Shown here in pieces: positions 1 to 9,293 of a stretch of 64,000 nucleotides of DNA. Numbering within the stretch: the first letter of the stretch is position 1; every line of letters starts with the position of its first letter. The translations under genes were made by a program, and so were the position numbers. The stretch is from Lachnospiraceae bacterium (lineage in GTDB: Bacteria; Bacillota; Clostridia; Lachnospirales; Lachnospiraceae). Under the pieces are notes generated by a model. It ran no database searches, had not been told where the DNA came from, and saw only the letters and a list, made by a program, of their open reading frames with translations. Location: NCBI GenBank assembly GCA_024695145.1, contig JAILIS010000021.1, positions 1 to 64,000 of the forward strand. The letters are read 5' to 3'.

Positions 1-5
1 TTCTG

Positions 6-743
6 ATGATCAGGTTTATCATTTGCGTAATCATAGTCGTGATCGATTTTATCGTCATGGTACCGGTGGAACTTGTCGGATTCATCATAGGGCTTTTTTC
101 AAAGCGCGCGAGAAACGCGTATATGAAGTTCATGATGAAGACCGTATTTGCGGTACTTAACTTCTGCACCGGAGCAAAGGTTAAGTATATCGGATTTGAG
201 AAGATACCTACAGATGTACCGGTTCTGTATGTCGCCAATCATGAGAGCTTTTTCGATGTTCTGATGACTCTCACGCAGCTTCCGGGTATTGTCTGTTTCG
301 TAGCCAAGAAATCGTTCGGGAAGATCCCGATATTCGCGCAGGCACTTCAGCTATACAACACGTTGTTCATAGACAGGGATGATATCAAGCAGGGTCTGTC
401 CGTTATTTTAAAAGCGATCGATAACGTCAAGGCCGGCATGTCGGTGTTCATATTCCCGGAAGGGACAAGAAGCCGTGACGGCAAGATGAACGAGTTCAAG
501 GAAGGCAGCATGAAGATTGCGGTCAAGAGCGGATGCCCGATAGTGCCGATCGCTATCTCGAACACGGCGGGCGTGTTCGAAAATCATTTCCCTAAGGTTG
601 AAGCTGCAAATGTCGTTGTTGAGATACTCGACCCGGTGATCCCGGGGGATTTTGACAAGATGGAGCAGAAGCATCTCGGAAAACTGTGCAGGGACAGGAT
701 AGAAGAGGTCAGGGACAGGAATCTCGAAAAGTATTGCGGATAA
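6..743 (+). CDS. plsC: 1-acyl-sn-glycerol-3-phosphate acyltransferase (PlsC family)
   Basis: 245 residues. Makes phosphatidic acid from lysophosphatidic acid at the cytoplasmic membrane. The first ~30 residues form a hydrophobic membrane anchor. The catalytic HX4D box is NHESFFD with His79 and Asp84, and the substrate-binding FPEGTR box lies at about 150-155. Length is typical for the family. The start codon overlaps a TGA (bases 4-6), so the gene may be translationally coupled to one lying outside the window. It is convergent with pyrC, with two bases between the stop codons. Family assignment is firm; exact acyl specificity cannot be read. Confidence 0.93.
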   Translation: MIRFIICVIIVVIDFIVMVPVELVGFIIGLFSKRARNAYMKFMMKTVFAVLNFCTGAKVKYIGFEKIPTDVPVLYVANHESFFDVLMTLTQLPGIVCFVAKKSFGKIPIFAQALQLYNTLFIDRDDIKQGLSVILKAIDNVKAGMSVFIFPEGTRSRDGKMNEFKEGSMKIAVKSGCPIVPIAISNTAGVFENHFPKVEAANVVVEILDPVIPGDFDKMEQKHLGKLCRDRIEEVRDRNLEKYCG

Positions 744-745
744 TA

Positions 746-2014
746 TCATGAAGAGTAAACGATCTTTCCGTTTACGATAGTGTACTTTATCTTTCCTTCA
801 AAGGTCTTACCGAGAAAAGGTGAATTGGCCGACTTTGACCGCGAAGACGTGTAATCCGTCGTCTCATCCGGCGAGAAGATCATTATGTCGGCAGCTGCGC
901 CCGGCTGCAAAGTACCGGCGCTAAGACCGTAAAGTCTTGCGGGGTTAAGGCTCATAAGCGTAAACAGATCGCTGTAATCGGCAATCTCTTTTTTTATCAA
1001 AATGGAATAGGCAAGAAGAAATGATGTCTCAAGACCGGTGATACCGCTTGGGGCATTTTTAAAATCACATGATTTTTCTTCGAGAGTATGCGGAGCGTGA
1101 TCCGTTGCGATTATATCAAGCGTACCGTCTGCAAGCCCTTCCCATATTGCTTCACGATCGGATGCTTCCCTAAGCGGAGGGTTCATCTTGGCAAGAGTTC
1201 CGTAAATACTGACTGCAGAATCGGTGAGCGTGAAGTGGTGAGGTGTAGCCTCGGCATGTATGTTGGGGTTTGTTGCCTTTGCCCGGCGTATCGCCTCGAC
1301 ACCTTCGCGTGTGCTGACATGTTGGATGTTCAGTCTGACATTGCTGTTTGCTGCGATCTTAAGATCGCGCTCTATCATCGATATTTCCGCACGACGGTCG
1401 CTGCCCTTAAGCCCGAGGAAAGAAGCGGCACTGCCGGAGTTAACCCCGTTCTCACTAATAAAGGCGGGATCTTCTTCGTGAAGGGATATCGGAACGCCGA
1501 GATCCGAAGCCTGTTTGAAAGCTTCGGCCATAAGCGATTCGTCCAATATGGGCTTTCCGTCATCGGTAAAGCCGACGGCGCCGGCATCGATAAGGGACGC
1601 AAAGTCACACAGCTCTTCGCCTTTCATACCTTTCGTGACAGTGGCACACGTGTAGATATGAAGGTCCTCGCACTCTGCGCGTTGAAGTATACCCTTTACG
1701 GCCTCACATGAGTCTGTCGGAGGGAGCGTGTTCGCCATCATCACTACTGAAGTAAACCCTCCGGCCAATGCGCACAATGAGCCTGTATGTATATCTTCCT
1801 TGTGAGTCTGTCCGGGATCGCGGAAATGAACATGAACGTCAACAAGTCCCGGGCCTGCGATAAGACCGGTCCCGTCGATCTCGGTATCGTCAGTATCACC
1901 CGACAGATCGAGGTAATCCTGCTCCGATACGATCCTGCCGTCATGTATGAAAATATCAGATATCTCATCCCTTGAGATACAAGGGTCTATGACACGTATG
2001 TTCCTTATCCTCAT
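746..2014 (-). CDS. pyrC: Dihydroorotase, class I
   Basis: 422 residues. Interconverts carbamoyl-aspartate and dihydroorotate in de novo pyrimidine synthesis. The metal-binding HVHFRDPG motif is at 61-68 (His61, His63), the GFTDDG segment at about 148-153 has aspartate where class II enzymes carry the carbamylated lysine, and TDHAPH near residue 300 supplies a further ligand. This is the long class I form (Bacillus-like). It diverges from pyrK. A TATAAT box sits only 6 bases before the ATG and no Shine-Dalgarno sequence is visible, so the message may be leaderless. Confidence 0.95.
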   Translation of the reverse strand: MRIRNIRVIDPCISRDEISDIFIHDGRIVSEQDYLDLSGDTDDTEIDGTGLIAGPGLVDVHVHFRDPGQTHKEDIHTGSLCALAGGFTSVVMMANTLPPTDSCEAVKGILQRAECEDLHIYTCATVTKGMKGEELCDFASLIDAGAVGFTDDGKPILDESLMAEAFKQASDLGVPISLHEEDPAFISENGVNSGSAASFLGLKGSDRRAEISMIERDLKIAANSNVRLNIQHVSTREGVEAIRRAKATNPNIHAEATPHHFTLTDSAVSIYGTLAKMNPPLREASDREAIWEGLADGTLDIIATDHAPHTLEEKSCDFKNAPSGITGLETSFLLAYSILIKKEIADYSDLFTLMSLNPARLYGLSAGTLQPGAAADIMIFSPDETTDYTSSRSKSANSPFLGKTFEGKIKYTIVNGKIVYSS

Positions 2015-2020
2015 TCACTC

Positions 2021-2026
2021 ATTATA
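2021..2026 (-). promoter_or_regulatory. -10 box of pyrC, 6 bases from the start codon
   Basis: On the minus strand the sequence reads TATAAT, then GAGTGA, then ATG. The usual distance from a -10 box to the transcription start is about 6-8 bases, so transcription would begin at or next to the A of the ATG. The upstream -35 region is only T-rich and weak. The -10 match is seen directly; leaderless initiation is inferred. Confidence 0.45.
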
Positions 2027-2039
2027 CATTATCAGGCAC

Positions 2040-2068
2040 TTGAAAAAAAGCCGTAAAAAGGCTATAAT
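2040..2068 (+). promoter_or_regulatory. Sigma-A promoter of the pyrK-pyrD run
   Basis: TTGAAA (2040-2045), a 17-base spacer and TATAAT (2063-2068). Transcription would start near 2075, giving a leader of about 35 bases before pyrK. No pyrimidine attenuator or PyrR-type hairpin fits in so short a leader. Confidence 0.7.
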
Positions 2069-2109
2069 TCACTTAAATTGGATGATTATGTCCATTTGCA
2101 GAAGATGAT

Positions 2110-2901
2110 ATGAAGATCAGGGAAACGGCAACAATAATCTCGCAGGAGTGCCTGTGTGAGGGTATATATTCGATGTGGCTCGCAACAGGCATCGCTGGAT
2201 CGGCAGTCTGCGGGCAGTTTATATCGGTGTATCCGAACAGCGATTCAAAGCTGTTGCCCCGCCCGATCAGTTTATGTGAGATATCCGCACCCGGGGATGA
2301 GCAGGCTGTCCGTATAGTATACAGAGTTGCCGGCGCAGGGACCGAAGAGTTCTCGCATATGAGTTCCGGAGATAAGCTGGACATACTCGGACCTAACGGG
2401 AACGGTTTTCTTGCGCCTGTGAAGGAAGAGATAACAGCGGACACTAAGGCGCTTCTCATAGGCGGAGGTATCGGTATCCCGCCGATGCTAGAGCTTGCAA
2501 AGCAGCTTAGGTGCAATGTCAATACTGTTGCCGGGTACAGGAGCAGGAACGAGATGTTCCTTACAAAGGAGCTTGAAAGGGCCGGGAGGCTTTTCATCTC
2601 GACGGATGACGGAAGCTTCGGGACTTGCGGAACAGTGATCGATGCCGTTAATGAAGAGCATATTGATGCGGATATAATATTTGCCTGCGGACCGAAGCCG
2701 ATGCTTAAAGGTGTGAAGGAACTGGCAGGAGAGCTTGGAAAGAACGCGTACATATCCATGGAGGAGAGAATGGCCTGCGGAGTGGGGGCGTGTCTCGGAT
2801 GTGTTACCGCTTCTGCCGGGATCGACGATCACTCCAAGGTGAATAACAAGCGAGTTTGTGCGGACGGACCGGTATTTTTGGCGTCGGAGGTTGTGCTGTG
2901 A
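2110..2901 (+). CDS. pyrK: Dihydroorotate dehydrogenase B, electron-transfer subunit
   Basis: 263 residues. Passes electrons from the PyrD flavin to NAD+ through FAD and a [2Fe-2S] cluster. The FAD site is RPISL near residue 56, the NAD-binding loop is GGGIGIPP near 118, and ACGPKPML is near 195. The cluster cysteines lie in CGVGACLGC near 222-230, with a fourth in RVCADG about 16 residues later. The Shine-Dalgarno sequence is weak. The stop overlaps the GTG start of pyrD, as expected for a co-translated heteromeric enzyme. Confidence 0.95.
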   Translation: MKIRETATIISQECLCEGIYSMWLATGIAGSAVCGQFISVYPNSDSKLLPRPISLCEISAPGDEQAVRIVYRVAGAGTEEFSHMSSGDKLDILGPNGNGFLAPVKEEITADTKALLIGGGIGIPPMLELAKQLRCNVNTVAGYRSRNEMFLTKELERAGRLFISTDDGSFGTCGTVIDAVNEEHIDADIIFACGPKPMLKGVKELAGELGKNAYISMEERMACGVGACLGCVTASAGIDDHSKVNNKRVCADGPVFLASEVVL

Positions 2902-3803
2902 CTGACATGTCGGTAAACATTGCAGGGGTTGAGCTCAGGAATCCCGTCATGACAGCTTCGGGCACGTTCGGTTCGGGAATTGAGTATTCGGAGTTTGTGG
3001 ATCTTTCAAAGCTCGGAGCCGTCGTAACGAAAGGCGTGAGCCTGACACCGTGGGAGGGCAATCCGACTCCGAGAGTCGCAGAGACATACGGAGGCATGCT
3101 GAACGCGATCGGACTGCAGAACCCGGGCATTGATACATTCATAGAAAGAGACCTTGAGTTTCTCAAAGGATTCGATACGAAAGTCATCGTCAATGTATGC
3201 GGCAAGACGGTCGAAGAGTATCTCGGAGTGGTCGAGAGGTTGGCCGATACTAACGCGGACATGCTGGAGATAAATGTCAGCTGCCCGAACGTCAAGGAAG
3301 GTGCGATCGCATTCGGACAGGATCCGAAGGCACTTTCGGACATAACGAAACAGATAAAGAAAAAGGCGAAACAGCCGGTCATAATGAAGCTGTCGCCTAA
3401 TGTTACGGATATCGCACTTATGGCAAAGGTGTGTGAGGATGCAGGTGCGGATGCCGTATCCATGATAAATACGATAACCGGAATGAAGATCGATGTGAAC
3501 AAAAGGAGGTTCGTCCTTGCAAACAAAACAGGCGGACTCTCCGGACCGGCGATCAAACCGGTGGCGGTAAGGATGGTATGGCAAGCAGCGCAGGCAGTAC
3601 GTATCCCGATCATAGGAATGGGAGGGATATCATCTGCGGAGGATGCACTTGAGTTCATAATGGCAGGGGCTGCGGCAGTTGCCGTGGGGGCCGCTAATTT
3701 TACAGATCCTTATACTACAGTGAAGGTAGTCGACGGGATCGAAGCATATATGAAGGATAACAATATCAAGACGATCAGTGAATTGACAGGTTGTGTCAGG
3801 TGA
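2898..3803 (+). CDS. pyrD: Dihydroorotate dehydrogenase B, catalytic subunit
   Basis: 301 residues. Oxidises dihydroorotate to orotate with FMN; partner of PyrK. The catalytic-cysteine segment NVSCPNVKEG and the FMN-phosphate motif GMGGISS are present, typical of class 1B. I chose the GTG at 2898 rather than an ATG at 2856: GGAGG at 2886-2890 is 7 bases before it, it overlaps the pyrK stop, and the upstream extension is not family-like. An ATG at 2907 is a further option. Confidence 0.94.
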   Translation: MTDMSVNIAGVELRNPVMTASGTFGSGIEYSEFVDLSKLGAVVTKGVSLTPWEGNPTPRVAETYGGMLNAIGLQNPGIDTFIERDLEFLKGFDTKVIVNVCGKTVEEYLGVVERLADTNADMLEINVSCPNVKEGAIAFGQDPKALSDITKQIKKKAKQPVIMKLSPNVTDIALMAKVCEDAGADAVSMINTITGMKIDVNKRRFVLANKTGGLSGPAIKPVAVRMVWQAAQAVRIPIIGMGGISSAEDALEFIMAGAAAVAVGAANFTDPYTTVKVVDGIEAYMKDNNIKTISELTGCVR

Positions 3804-3836
3804 GAGGGTAAAGGATTACCCGGAAGGAGGTATACT

Positions 3837-4541
3837 ATGATGCAGATTGGCGGGATCGATAATCTTGTTTTAAAGGATGTGAAGCTTCCTTCACAGACCG
3901 AAGCTGAAGACAAAAAGGTCACAGCACAGGAAGATGCTTCCAGGATCAGGGAAGAGGCCGAAGCAGCTGCAAAACAGGAAAAGGATGCACAAAGAGCTGA
4001 GGAGACGGAGAAGTCCGTATACGGAGATGTTGTCGGCAGGTCTTCCGACGGAGATACGACAAGAGTCAAAAAGGGTGCAATGGAAGCACTTGAGACCGGT
4101 ATGGTATTTGCCAAGGAAGACAGGGAGAACAATCTCATGGAGTTCAACCGTGACCAGTTAACTGTCATGGTCGACAAGGGAGATATCACAGAGAACAGAT
4201 ATAACCATGAGATAACGAGACGTGACGAACTTCAGGAGAAGGACGACAAGTCCGCGTTCGCAAAATCAAATGCCGAGATGATCGAGAACCAGAAGAAGGA
4301 AGCCGAGAAGAAGGCACAGGAGAAGGCGAAAGAGCGTCTTGACGAGATACAGAACGGCAGCAGGAACGAAGAAGAAACAAAGCGGCTTGAGAACGGAATG
4401 AACAGGCTTGCAGGAAGCGAGAAGGGTCTTGAGATAGAAGAGGATATGGTCGAGGAAGCGGCAAAGAATAACCGCAGCGAGATCATAGACCAGATACTCA
4501 ATCCCGAGGACGGCGCTTTCAAGGTGATCATCAAACAGTGA
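3837..4541 (+). CDS. Highly charged coiled-coil protein, unknown function
   Basis: 234 residues, no recognised family. After an uncharged start (MMQIGGIDNLVLKDVKLPS) nearly all of it is rich in Glu, Lys, Ala, Arg and Gln, with long helical heptad-like stretches at about 20-60 and 140-190. There is no signal peptide or membrane segment, so it is probably cytoplasmic. A strong GGAAGGAGG lies before the ATG. Its TGA overlaps the GTG start of ispE, so it is translationally coupled to an isoprenoid gene. That coupling is the only functional clue. Confidence 0.8.
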   Translation: MMQIGGIDNLVLKDVKLPSQTEAEDKKVTAQEDASRIREEAEAAAKQEKDAQRAEETEKSVYGDVVGRSSDGDTTRVKKGAMEALETGMVFAKEDRENNLMEFNRDQLTVMVDKGDITENRYNHEITRRDELQEKDDKSAFAKSNAEMIENQKKEAEKKAQEKAKERLDEIQNGSRNEEETKRLENGMNRLAGSEKGLEIEEDMVEEAAKNNRSEIIDQILNPEDGAFKVIIKQ

Positions 4542-5401
4542 AGATCGATGCACATGCCAAGATAAACCTCGGTCTTGATGTGATAAGACGAAGGGACGAC
4601 GGATATCATGAAGTCCGGATGATCATGCAGACTGTCGGATTGCATGACGAGCTTTTGATAGACAGAACGGACGAGCCCGGTATACATATAACGGTAAACA
4701 AAGATGACCTTCCGGTGAACGGGGACAATCTCATTTATAGGGCCGGAAAGCTTATGATGGATGAGTACGGTCTTACAGGCGGGATCACGGTAGAGCTTAC
4801 AAAGAACATACCCGTTGCCGCAGGCCTAGCGGGAGGAAGTACCGATGCCGCGGCAGTTCTTCGGGCGGTAAATACGCTTTGGGATCTCGGATTGTCACAG
4901 GATGAGCTTAAGAGGCTCGGGGTACGGATAGGTGCGGATGTTCCTTACTGCATAATGGGAGGTACCGTTATGGCAGAAGGTATAGGCGAAAAGCTCACAA
5001 AGCTTGAAGCGTGCCCGAAATGGAGAGTGCTCCTTGCCAAGCCGCCGGTCGGTGTATCAACTGCCCACGTGTACGGAAGCTTAAATCTTGAAAGCGTGAC
5101 GCATCCGGATATCGATAAGATAGCCGAAGGTGTCACCAAGGGAGATCTTCACACGGTTGTCCGTTACATGGGAAATGTTCTTGAAAGTGTTACGGAAGCA
5201 GAGGTTCCTCAAATAGGATATATCAAGAGCATAATAAAAGAGAGCGGATACCCTCTTATGAGCGGCAGCGGGCCGACGGTTTTCGGTCTGTTTGAATCGG
5301 ATGAAGCCGTAAACAGAGCATATGAGGATATAAAAAAGACGGGTTACGCTGCGGATCTTATCATCACGCAGACATATGATCCGAATGAACAGGTGGATTG
5401 A
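4538..5401 (+). CDS. ispE: 4-diphosphocytidyl-2-C-methyl-D-erythritol kinase
   Basis: 287 residues. ATP-dependent step of the non-mevalonate isoprenoid pathway. A GHMP kinase: KINLGLDV at 8-15 with catalytic Lys8, the glycine-rich ATP loop PVAAGLAGGSTDAAA at 92-106 with Asp103, and MSGSGPTVFG near residue 247. The GTG start (4538) overlaps the preceding stop; the family-typical N-terminus (KIDAHAKINLGLDV) confirms it. Its own stop overlaps the next ATG. Confidence 0.95.
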   Translation: MKIDAHAKINLGLDVIRRRDDGYHEVRMIMQTVGLHDELLIDRTDEPGIHITVNKDDLPVNGDNLIYRAGKLMMDEYGLTGGITVELTKNIPVAAGLAGGSTDAAAVLRAVNTLWDLGLSQDELKRLGVRIGADVPYCIMGGTVMAEGIGEKLTKLEACPKWRVLLAKPPVGVSTAHVYGSLNLESVTHPDIDKIAEGVTKGDLHTVVRYMGNVLESVTEAEVPQIGYIKSIIKESGYPLMSGSGPTVFGLFESDEAVNRAYEDIKKTGYAADLIITQTYDPNEQVD

Positions 5402-6072
5402 TGGACGAGCTTAAGCTTCAAATGAACATGGATGAATACCTTCCTCTTCGGGATGTCGTGTTCAACACTCTCCGTCAGGGGATCCTTACCGGTATCTTAA
5501 AGCCCGGTGAGAGACTCATGGAGATCCATCTTGCACAGCGTCTCGGAGTATCAAGGACACCCATAAGGGAAGCGATACGTATGCTTGAGCTTGAAGGGCT
5601 TGTCACGATGATACCGAGAAAAGGTGCCGAAGTCTCGAGAATAAGCAGACAGGATATCAGAGATGTTCTTGAGGTAAGACTGGTACTTGATTCACTTGCG
5701 ACAAAGCTCGCATGTAAAAGGATCACCGAAGACCAGATAGCGGAGCTTAAAAGAGCGGCGGATGATTTTGTCGAGGCGACGAAGAGCGGAGATGTTACCG
5801 TTATCGCAAAGGCGGATGTGCGCTTTCATGATGTTATACTTGCGGCGTCGCATAACAAGCGCCTTGTACAGATGGTCAACAATCTTGCCGAGAGGATATA
5901 CAGATACAGGCTGGAATATATCAAGGATGCAAATAATCATGCAAGGCTCATTGAAGAGCATGCCAAGATAATGGACTGTGTGATCAAAGGCGATGAGGGA
6001 AGTGCGTGCATCGCGGCCGAGATACATATAGTCAATCAGGAAAAGAATATGCTCTCACAGGTTGAGGAATAG
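5401..6072 (+). CDS. GntR-family transcriptional regulator, FCD (FadR-like) subfamily
   Basis: 223 residues. An N-terminal winged helix carries the GntR signature GILKPGERLMEIHLAQRLGV followed by SRTPIREAIRMLELEGLV. The C-terminal helical FCD ligand domain has the metal-binding pattern in RFHDVILAASHN and EEHAKI. It usually senses small organic acids. Its TGATG overlap with ispE suggests co-expression, but neither effector nor target can be read. The ATG at 5401 is preferred to the TTG just before it. Confidence 0.9.
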   Translation: MDELKLQMNMDEYLPLRDVVFNTLRQGILTGILKPGERLMEIHLAQRLGVSRTPIREAIRMLELEGLVTMIPRKGAEVSRISRQDIRDVLEVRLVLDSLATKLACKRITEDQIAELKRAADDFVEATKSGDVTVIAKADVRFHDVILAASHNKRLVQMVNNLAERIYRYRLEYIKDANNHARLIEEHAKIMDCVIKGDEGSACIAAEIHIVNQEKNMLSQVEE

Positions 6073-6075
6073 ATA

Positions 6076-6522
6076 ATGGAAAAGGATGTATGGGTATCGG
6101 TTGCGGGCTTGCAGTTCGGCAACAGCCCCGAAGGAGAAAGGATAGAGATACTGACTCCGGGATGTTATTACAGGAAGAAGGATCATCATTATCTGACGTA
6201 TGACGAAGTCGTCGAGGGAAGTGATGAGATCACGCGCAACATCGTAAAGTTTGATGATGATATGCTCTCTATCAGCAAGAGCGGCTTTGCGAACGTTGAG
6301 ATGATCTTTGAGAAGAACAAACGTAACATGACAAATTACGTTACTCCGTACGGCAGTCTTGTTGTCGGTATCGATACTGACCGGATAGATATAGTCGAGA
6401 AGGAAGATCAGATCAATATAGATATAGACTATGCGCTTGATGTTAATTACGAGCATCTTGCGAACTGCAGGATCAAGATGGAAATAACGAGCTCCGTAGA
6501 TATGGACTCGATGATCAAATAA
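6076..6522 (+). CDS. DUF1934 (YwiB-like) beta-barrel protein
   Basis: 148 residues, matching the DUF1934/YwiB family, small cytoplasmic beta-barrels of unknown function. Family features visible are the N-terminal strand MEKDVWVSVAGLQF, the YVTPYGSLVVGIDTDRI core and a C-terminal alternating hydrophobic strand ending near MEITSS. In Firmicutes this family commonly lies just upstream of aminoacyl-tRNA synthetase genes; here asnS is two genes further on. Confidence 0.8.
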   Translation: MEKDVWVSVAGLQFGNSPEGERIEILTPGCYYRKKDHHYLTYDEVVEGSDEITRNIVKFDDDMLSISKSGFANVEMIFEKNKRNMTNYVTPYGSLVVGIDTDRIDIVEKEDQINIDIDYALDVNYEHLANCRIKMEITSSVDMDSMIK

Positions 6523-6540
6523 GACAAAAGGAGTTAATTC

Positions 6541-7038
6541 ATGACCGGAATACTGTTGATCTCAAAGGTGACCATAGTGTTGCTGATAATCCTCGTCGTT
6601 CTGGCGGGGATCGCTGTTGCGCTTTATTTCCTCGGCAAGAAAGCCCAGAAGAGAGAGGAGGAACAGCGCTCTCAGATAGATGCGATGAAGCAGACGATCT
6701 CGATGCTGATCATCGACAAAAAACGGATGAAGATAAAGGATTCGGGACTGCCACAGGCGGTCATAGACCAGACACCCAAGATGATGAGATGGACCAAGCT
6801 CCCGATAGTAAAGGCAAAGGTCGGTCCCCAGGTACTCTCTCTTGTGTGTGATGACAAGATATTTGACAGCGTGCCGGTCAAGAAGGAAGTTAAGGCAACG
6901 ATATCCGGCATATATATTACAAGTGTTAAAGGATTGCACGGTCCATCCGAAGTAAACAAGAACGTCAAAAAGAAGAGCAGGTTCAAGCAGTTTGTTGAGA
7001 ACATGCAGGAAAAGGCCGGCGCCAAGCCCGTCAAGTGA
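6541..7038 (+). CDS. Membrane-anchored basic protein of unknown function
   Basis: 165 residues, not recognised. One N-terminal transmembrane helix (about 7-31, rich in Ile, Leu and Val) is followed by a charged cytoplasmic-type segment (KKAQKREEEQRSQ) and a soluble domain of about 80 residues. A basic tail (KNVKKKSRFKQF) ends the protein. AAAAGGAG precedes the start. It ends one base before the next gene, so the two are probably expressed together. No catalytic motif was seen. Confidence 0.72.
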   Translation: MTGILLISKVTIVLLIILVVLAGIAVALYFLGKKAQKREEEQRSQIDAMKQTISMLIIDKKRMKIKDSGLPQAVIDQTPKMMRWTKLPIVKAKVGPQVLSLVCDDKIFDSVPVKKEVKATISGIYITSVKGLHGPSEVNKNVKKKSRFKQFVENMQEKAGAKPVK

Positions 7039-7039
7039 T

Positions 7040-7837
7040 ATGCGATATTTTCTTCGTGCGGGATCGGCGGTTGCAGCCGTACTGTTGCTTGTTACGCTCA
7101 CCGGCTGCAAAGATGAAGCACTCGATCCCGATGATTATATAAAGCTCGGACAGTATAAGGGACTGTCGGTCGAAAGGTCATCATATGAAGTCACCGAAGA
7201 AGAGCTTCAGGATGAGCTTGATATGCTTGCTAATGCATATGCCGAGCCTGATGGGACGGTACCGGAGCTGACGGATGATTTTATCAGGCATATCTCGGAG
7301 GGAAAGTACGAGGATCTGGCAGCATACACGGCGGCTCTTGAAGAAGAGATGAAGTCGGAGTACGATGAGTTCTATGATCTTCAGTACTATGAGGACCTGT
7401 GGAACATGGCGGTTGACAATGCCGAAGTGATAAAGGATTTTCCGCAAGAGTTCCTTCAGAAGAAGACGGAGCGTTCGTTGATAAGCGCACGCAAGTATGC
7501 ACAGAGCCTTGATATGTCATTCGAGGATTTTGTCGATCAGAAGATGGGAATGACGGTCGAGGAGTTCAACAAAGAGGCGATAGATTACGCTGAAGTTGCG
7601 GCAAAGGAGAGTATGGTATGTGCCGCTATCGCAAAGGCCGAGAACATTACCGTAAGTGATGAGGATATAGAAAAGGCGATAAAGGAGTATGTAGATCTCG
7701 GAGCGTTTTCGTCCGAGGAGGAGTTTAGAAAAGAAGGTCCTGAGAGGATGGAGGAGCTTAAGGAATATATCCTTATGTCGAAGGTTCAGGATTTTCTGGC
7801 CGAGGAGGCCAATGATAAAGATCAAGGAGAAAGATGA
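7040..7837 (+). CDS. Trigger-factor-like lipoprotein lacking the FKBP domain
   Basis: 265 residues from the ATG at 7040. A lipoprotein signal peptide ends in the lipobox LTGC, placing it on the outer face of the membrane. The mature part starts like the post-ribosome-binding part of trigger factor (LGQYKGLSVERSSYEVTEEE) and continues as a helical trigger-factor C-terminal chaperone arm, but the prolyl-isomerase FKBP segment is missing. The gene at 21642 has the same order with the FKBP domain kept. Probably an extracytoplasmic folding factor; this is inferred from similarity alone. Confidence 0.75.
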   Translation: MRYFLRAGSAVAAVLLLVTLTGCKDEALDPDDYIKLGQYKGLSVERSSYEVTEEELQDELDMLANAYAEPDGTVPELTDDFIRHISEGKYEDLAAYTAALEEEMKSEYDEFYDLQYYEDLWNMAVDNAEVIKDFPQEFLQKKTERSLISARKYAQSLDMSFEDFVDQKMGMTVEEFNKEAIDYAEVAAKESMVCAAIAKAENITVSDEDIEKAIKEYVDLGAFSSEEEFRKEGPERMEELKEYILMSKVQDFLAEEANDKDQGER

Positions 7838-7840
7838 GAG

Positions 7841-9235
7841 ATGGAACAACTGGTAAGTGTAAGAGATATCTTTAAGAAAAGGGAGGATTATCTCGACAGA
7901 GAAGTTAAGATCGGCGGATGGGTCAGGTCGATCCGTGACTCCAAGACATTCGGGTTCATAGTGTTAAATGACGGTACGTACTTTGAACCGATCCAGATAG
8001 TGTATTCGGATGCACTGTCAAACTTTACGGAAATATCAAAGACGAACGTCGGGGCCGCGCTTATAGTGACGGGAACTCTTGTCGCAACGCCGTCGGCAAA
8101 ACAGCCTTTTGAGATACAGGCAAAAGATATAATTATAGAAGGACCGTCCACACCGGACTATCCGCTTCAGAAGAAGAGACATACGATGGAGTATCTTCGT
8201 ACGATCACCCATCTTCGGGCGAGGACCAATACGTTTGAGGCGGTATTTAGGGTGCGCTCGCTCATTGCATACGCGATCCATTCCTTCTTCCAGGAGAGGG
8301 ATTTCGTATATGTTCATACTCCTCTCATCACGGGAAGTGACTGCGAGGGTGCGGGCGAGATGTTCAGGGTGACTACTCTTGACCCTTCCGAGCCTCCGCG
8401 TCTTCCGGACGGGAGCGTGGACTTCTCACAGGATTTCTTCGGAAAAGAGACAAACCTTACGGTAAGCGGACAGCTTAACGGCGAGACATACGCTATGGCG
8501 TTCAAGAATATCTATACGTTCGGGCCGACGTTCCGTGCGGAGAACTCCAACACGACAAGGCATGCGGCAGAGTTCTGGATGATCGAGCCGGAGATGGCGT
8601 TCGCAGATCTAGATGATGATATGAGGATCGCCGAAGACATGATCAAGTACATAATAAACTTTGTGCTTGAGAAGGCACCTGAGGAGATGCAGTTCTTTAA
8701 CAGTTTTGTGGATAAGGGACTCATCGAGAGACTGCAGCATGTCGCTTCTTCCGATTTCGGTCGTGTGACATATACCGATGCGATATCGATACTCGAAAAG
8801 CACAATGACGAGTTCGAATATAAAGTGAGCTGGGGATGCGATCTTCAGACCGAGCATGAGAGATACCTTACGGAGAAAGAGTTTAAGAAGCCCGTCTTCG
8901 TTACGGACTATCCAAAGGAGATCAAAGCCTTCTACATGAAGCTTAATGAGGACGGTAAAACCGTCGCGGCAATGGATTGTCTCGTTCCGGGCATCGGCGA
9001 GATCATAGGAGGAAGTCAGAGGGAGGACGACTATGATAAGTTGCTTGCCAGGATAGAAGAGCTAGGACTTAAGAAGGAGGATTATGATTTTTATCTTGAT
9101 CTTCGTAAGTACGGGACCGCAAGACATGCCGGGTTCGGGCTTGGTTTTGAGAGATGCGTGATGTATCTTACGGGAATGGGCAATATAAGGGATGTGCTCC
9201 CGTTCCCGAGAACAGTGGGATCTTGTATGCTTTAA
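7841..9235 (+). CDS. asnS: Asparaginyl-tRNA synthetase
   Basis: 464 residues. Class IIb synthetase with an N-terminal OB-fold anticodon-binding domain (about 15-110), motif 2 in [20 protein letters not shown] and motif 3 in [20 protein letters not shown]. The C-terminus RDVLPFPRT is typical of AsnS rather than AspS. The start at 7841 follows GGAGAAA and lies four bases after the lipoprotein stop. Confidence 0.96.
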   Translation: MEQLVSVRDIFKKREDYLDREVKIGGWVRSIRDSKTFGFIVLNDGTYFEPIQIVYSDALSNFTEISKTNVGAALIVTGTLVATPSAKQPFEIQAKDIIIEGPSTPDYPLQKKRHTMEYLRTITHLRARTNTFEAVFRVRSLIAYAIHSFFQERDFVYVHTPLITGSDCEGAGEMFRVTTLDPSEPPRLPDGSVDFSQDFFGKETNLTVSGQLNGETYAMAFKNIYTFGPTFRAENSNTTRHAAEFWMIEPEMAFADLDDDMRIAEDMIKYIINFVLEKAPEEMQFFNSFVDKGLIERLQHVASSDFGRVTYTDAISILEKHNDEFEYKVSWGCDLQTEHERYLTEKEFKKPVFVTDYPKEIKAFYMKLNEDGKTVAAMDCLVPGIGEIIGGSQREDDYDKLLARIEELGLKKEDYDFYLDLRKYGTARHAGFGLGFERCVMYLTGMGNIRDVLPFPRTVGSCML

Positions 9236-9293
9236 GGAACGACCTTTAAATTGTAGTTAGGGGAACTGCAAAGAGTAAGGGAAAGAAAAGGGG

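Noticed and set aside
2804..3658. 284-codon open frame on the minus strand over pyrD
   Set aside because: Antisense to a conserved enzyme with clear motifs; no ribosome site and no recognisable protein pattern.
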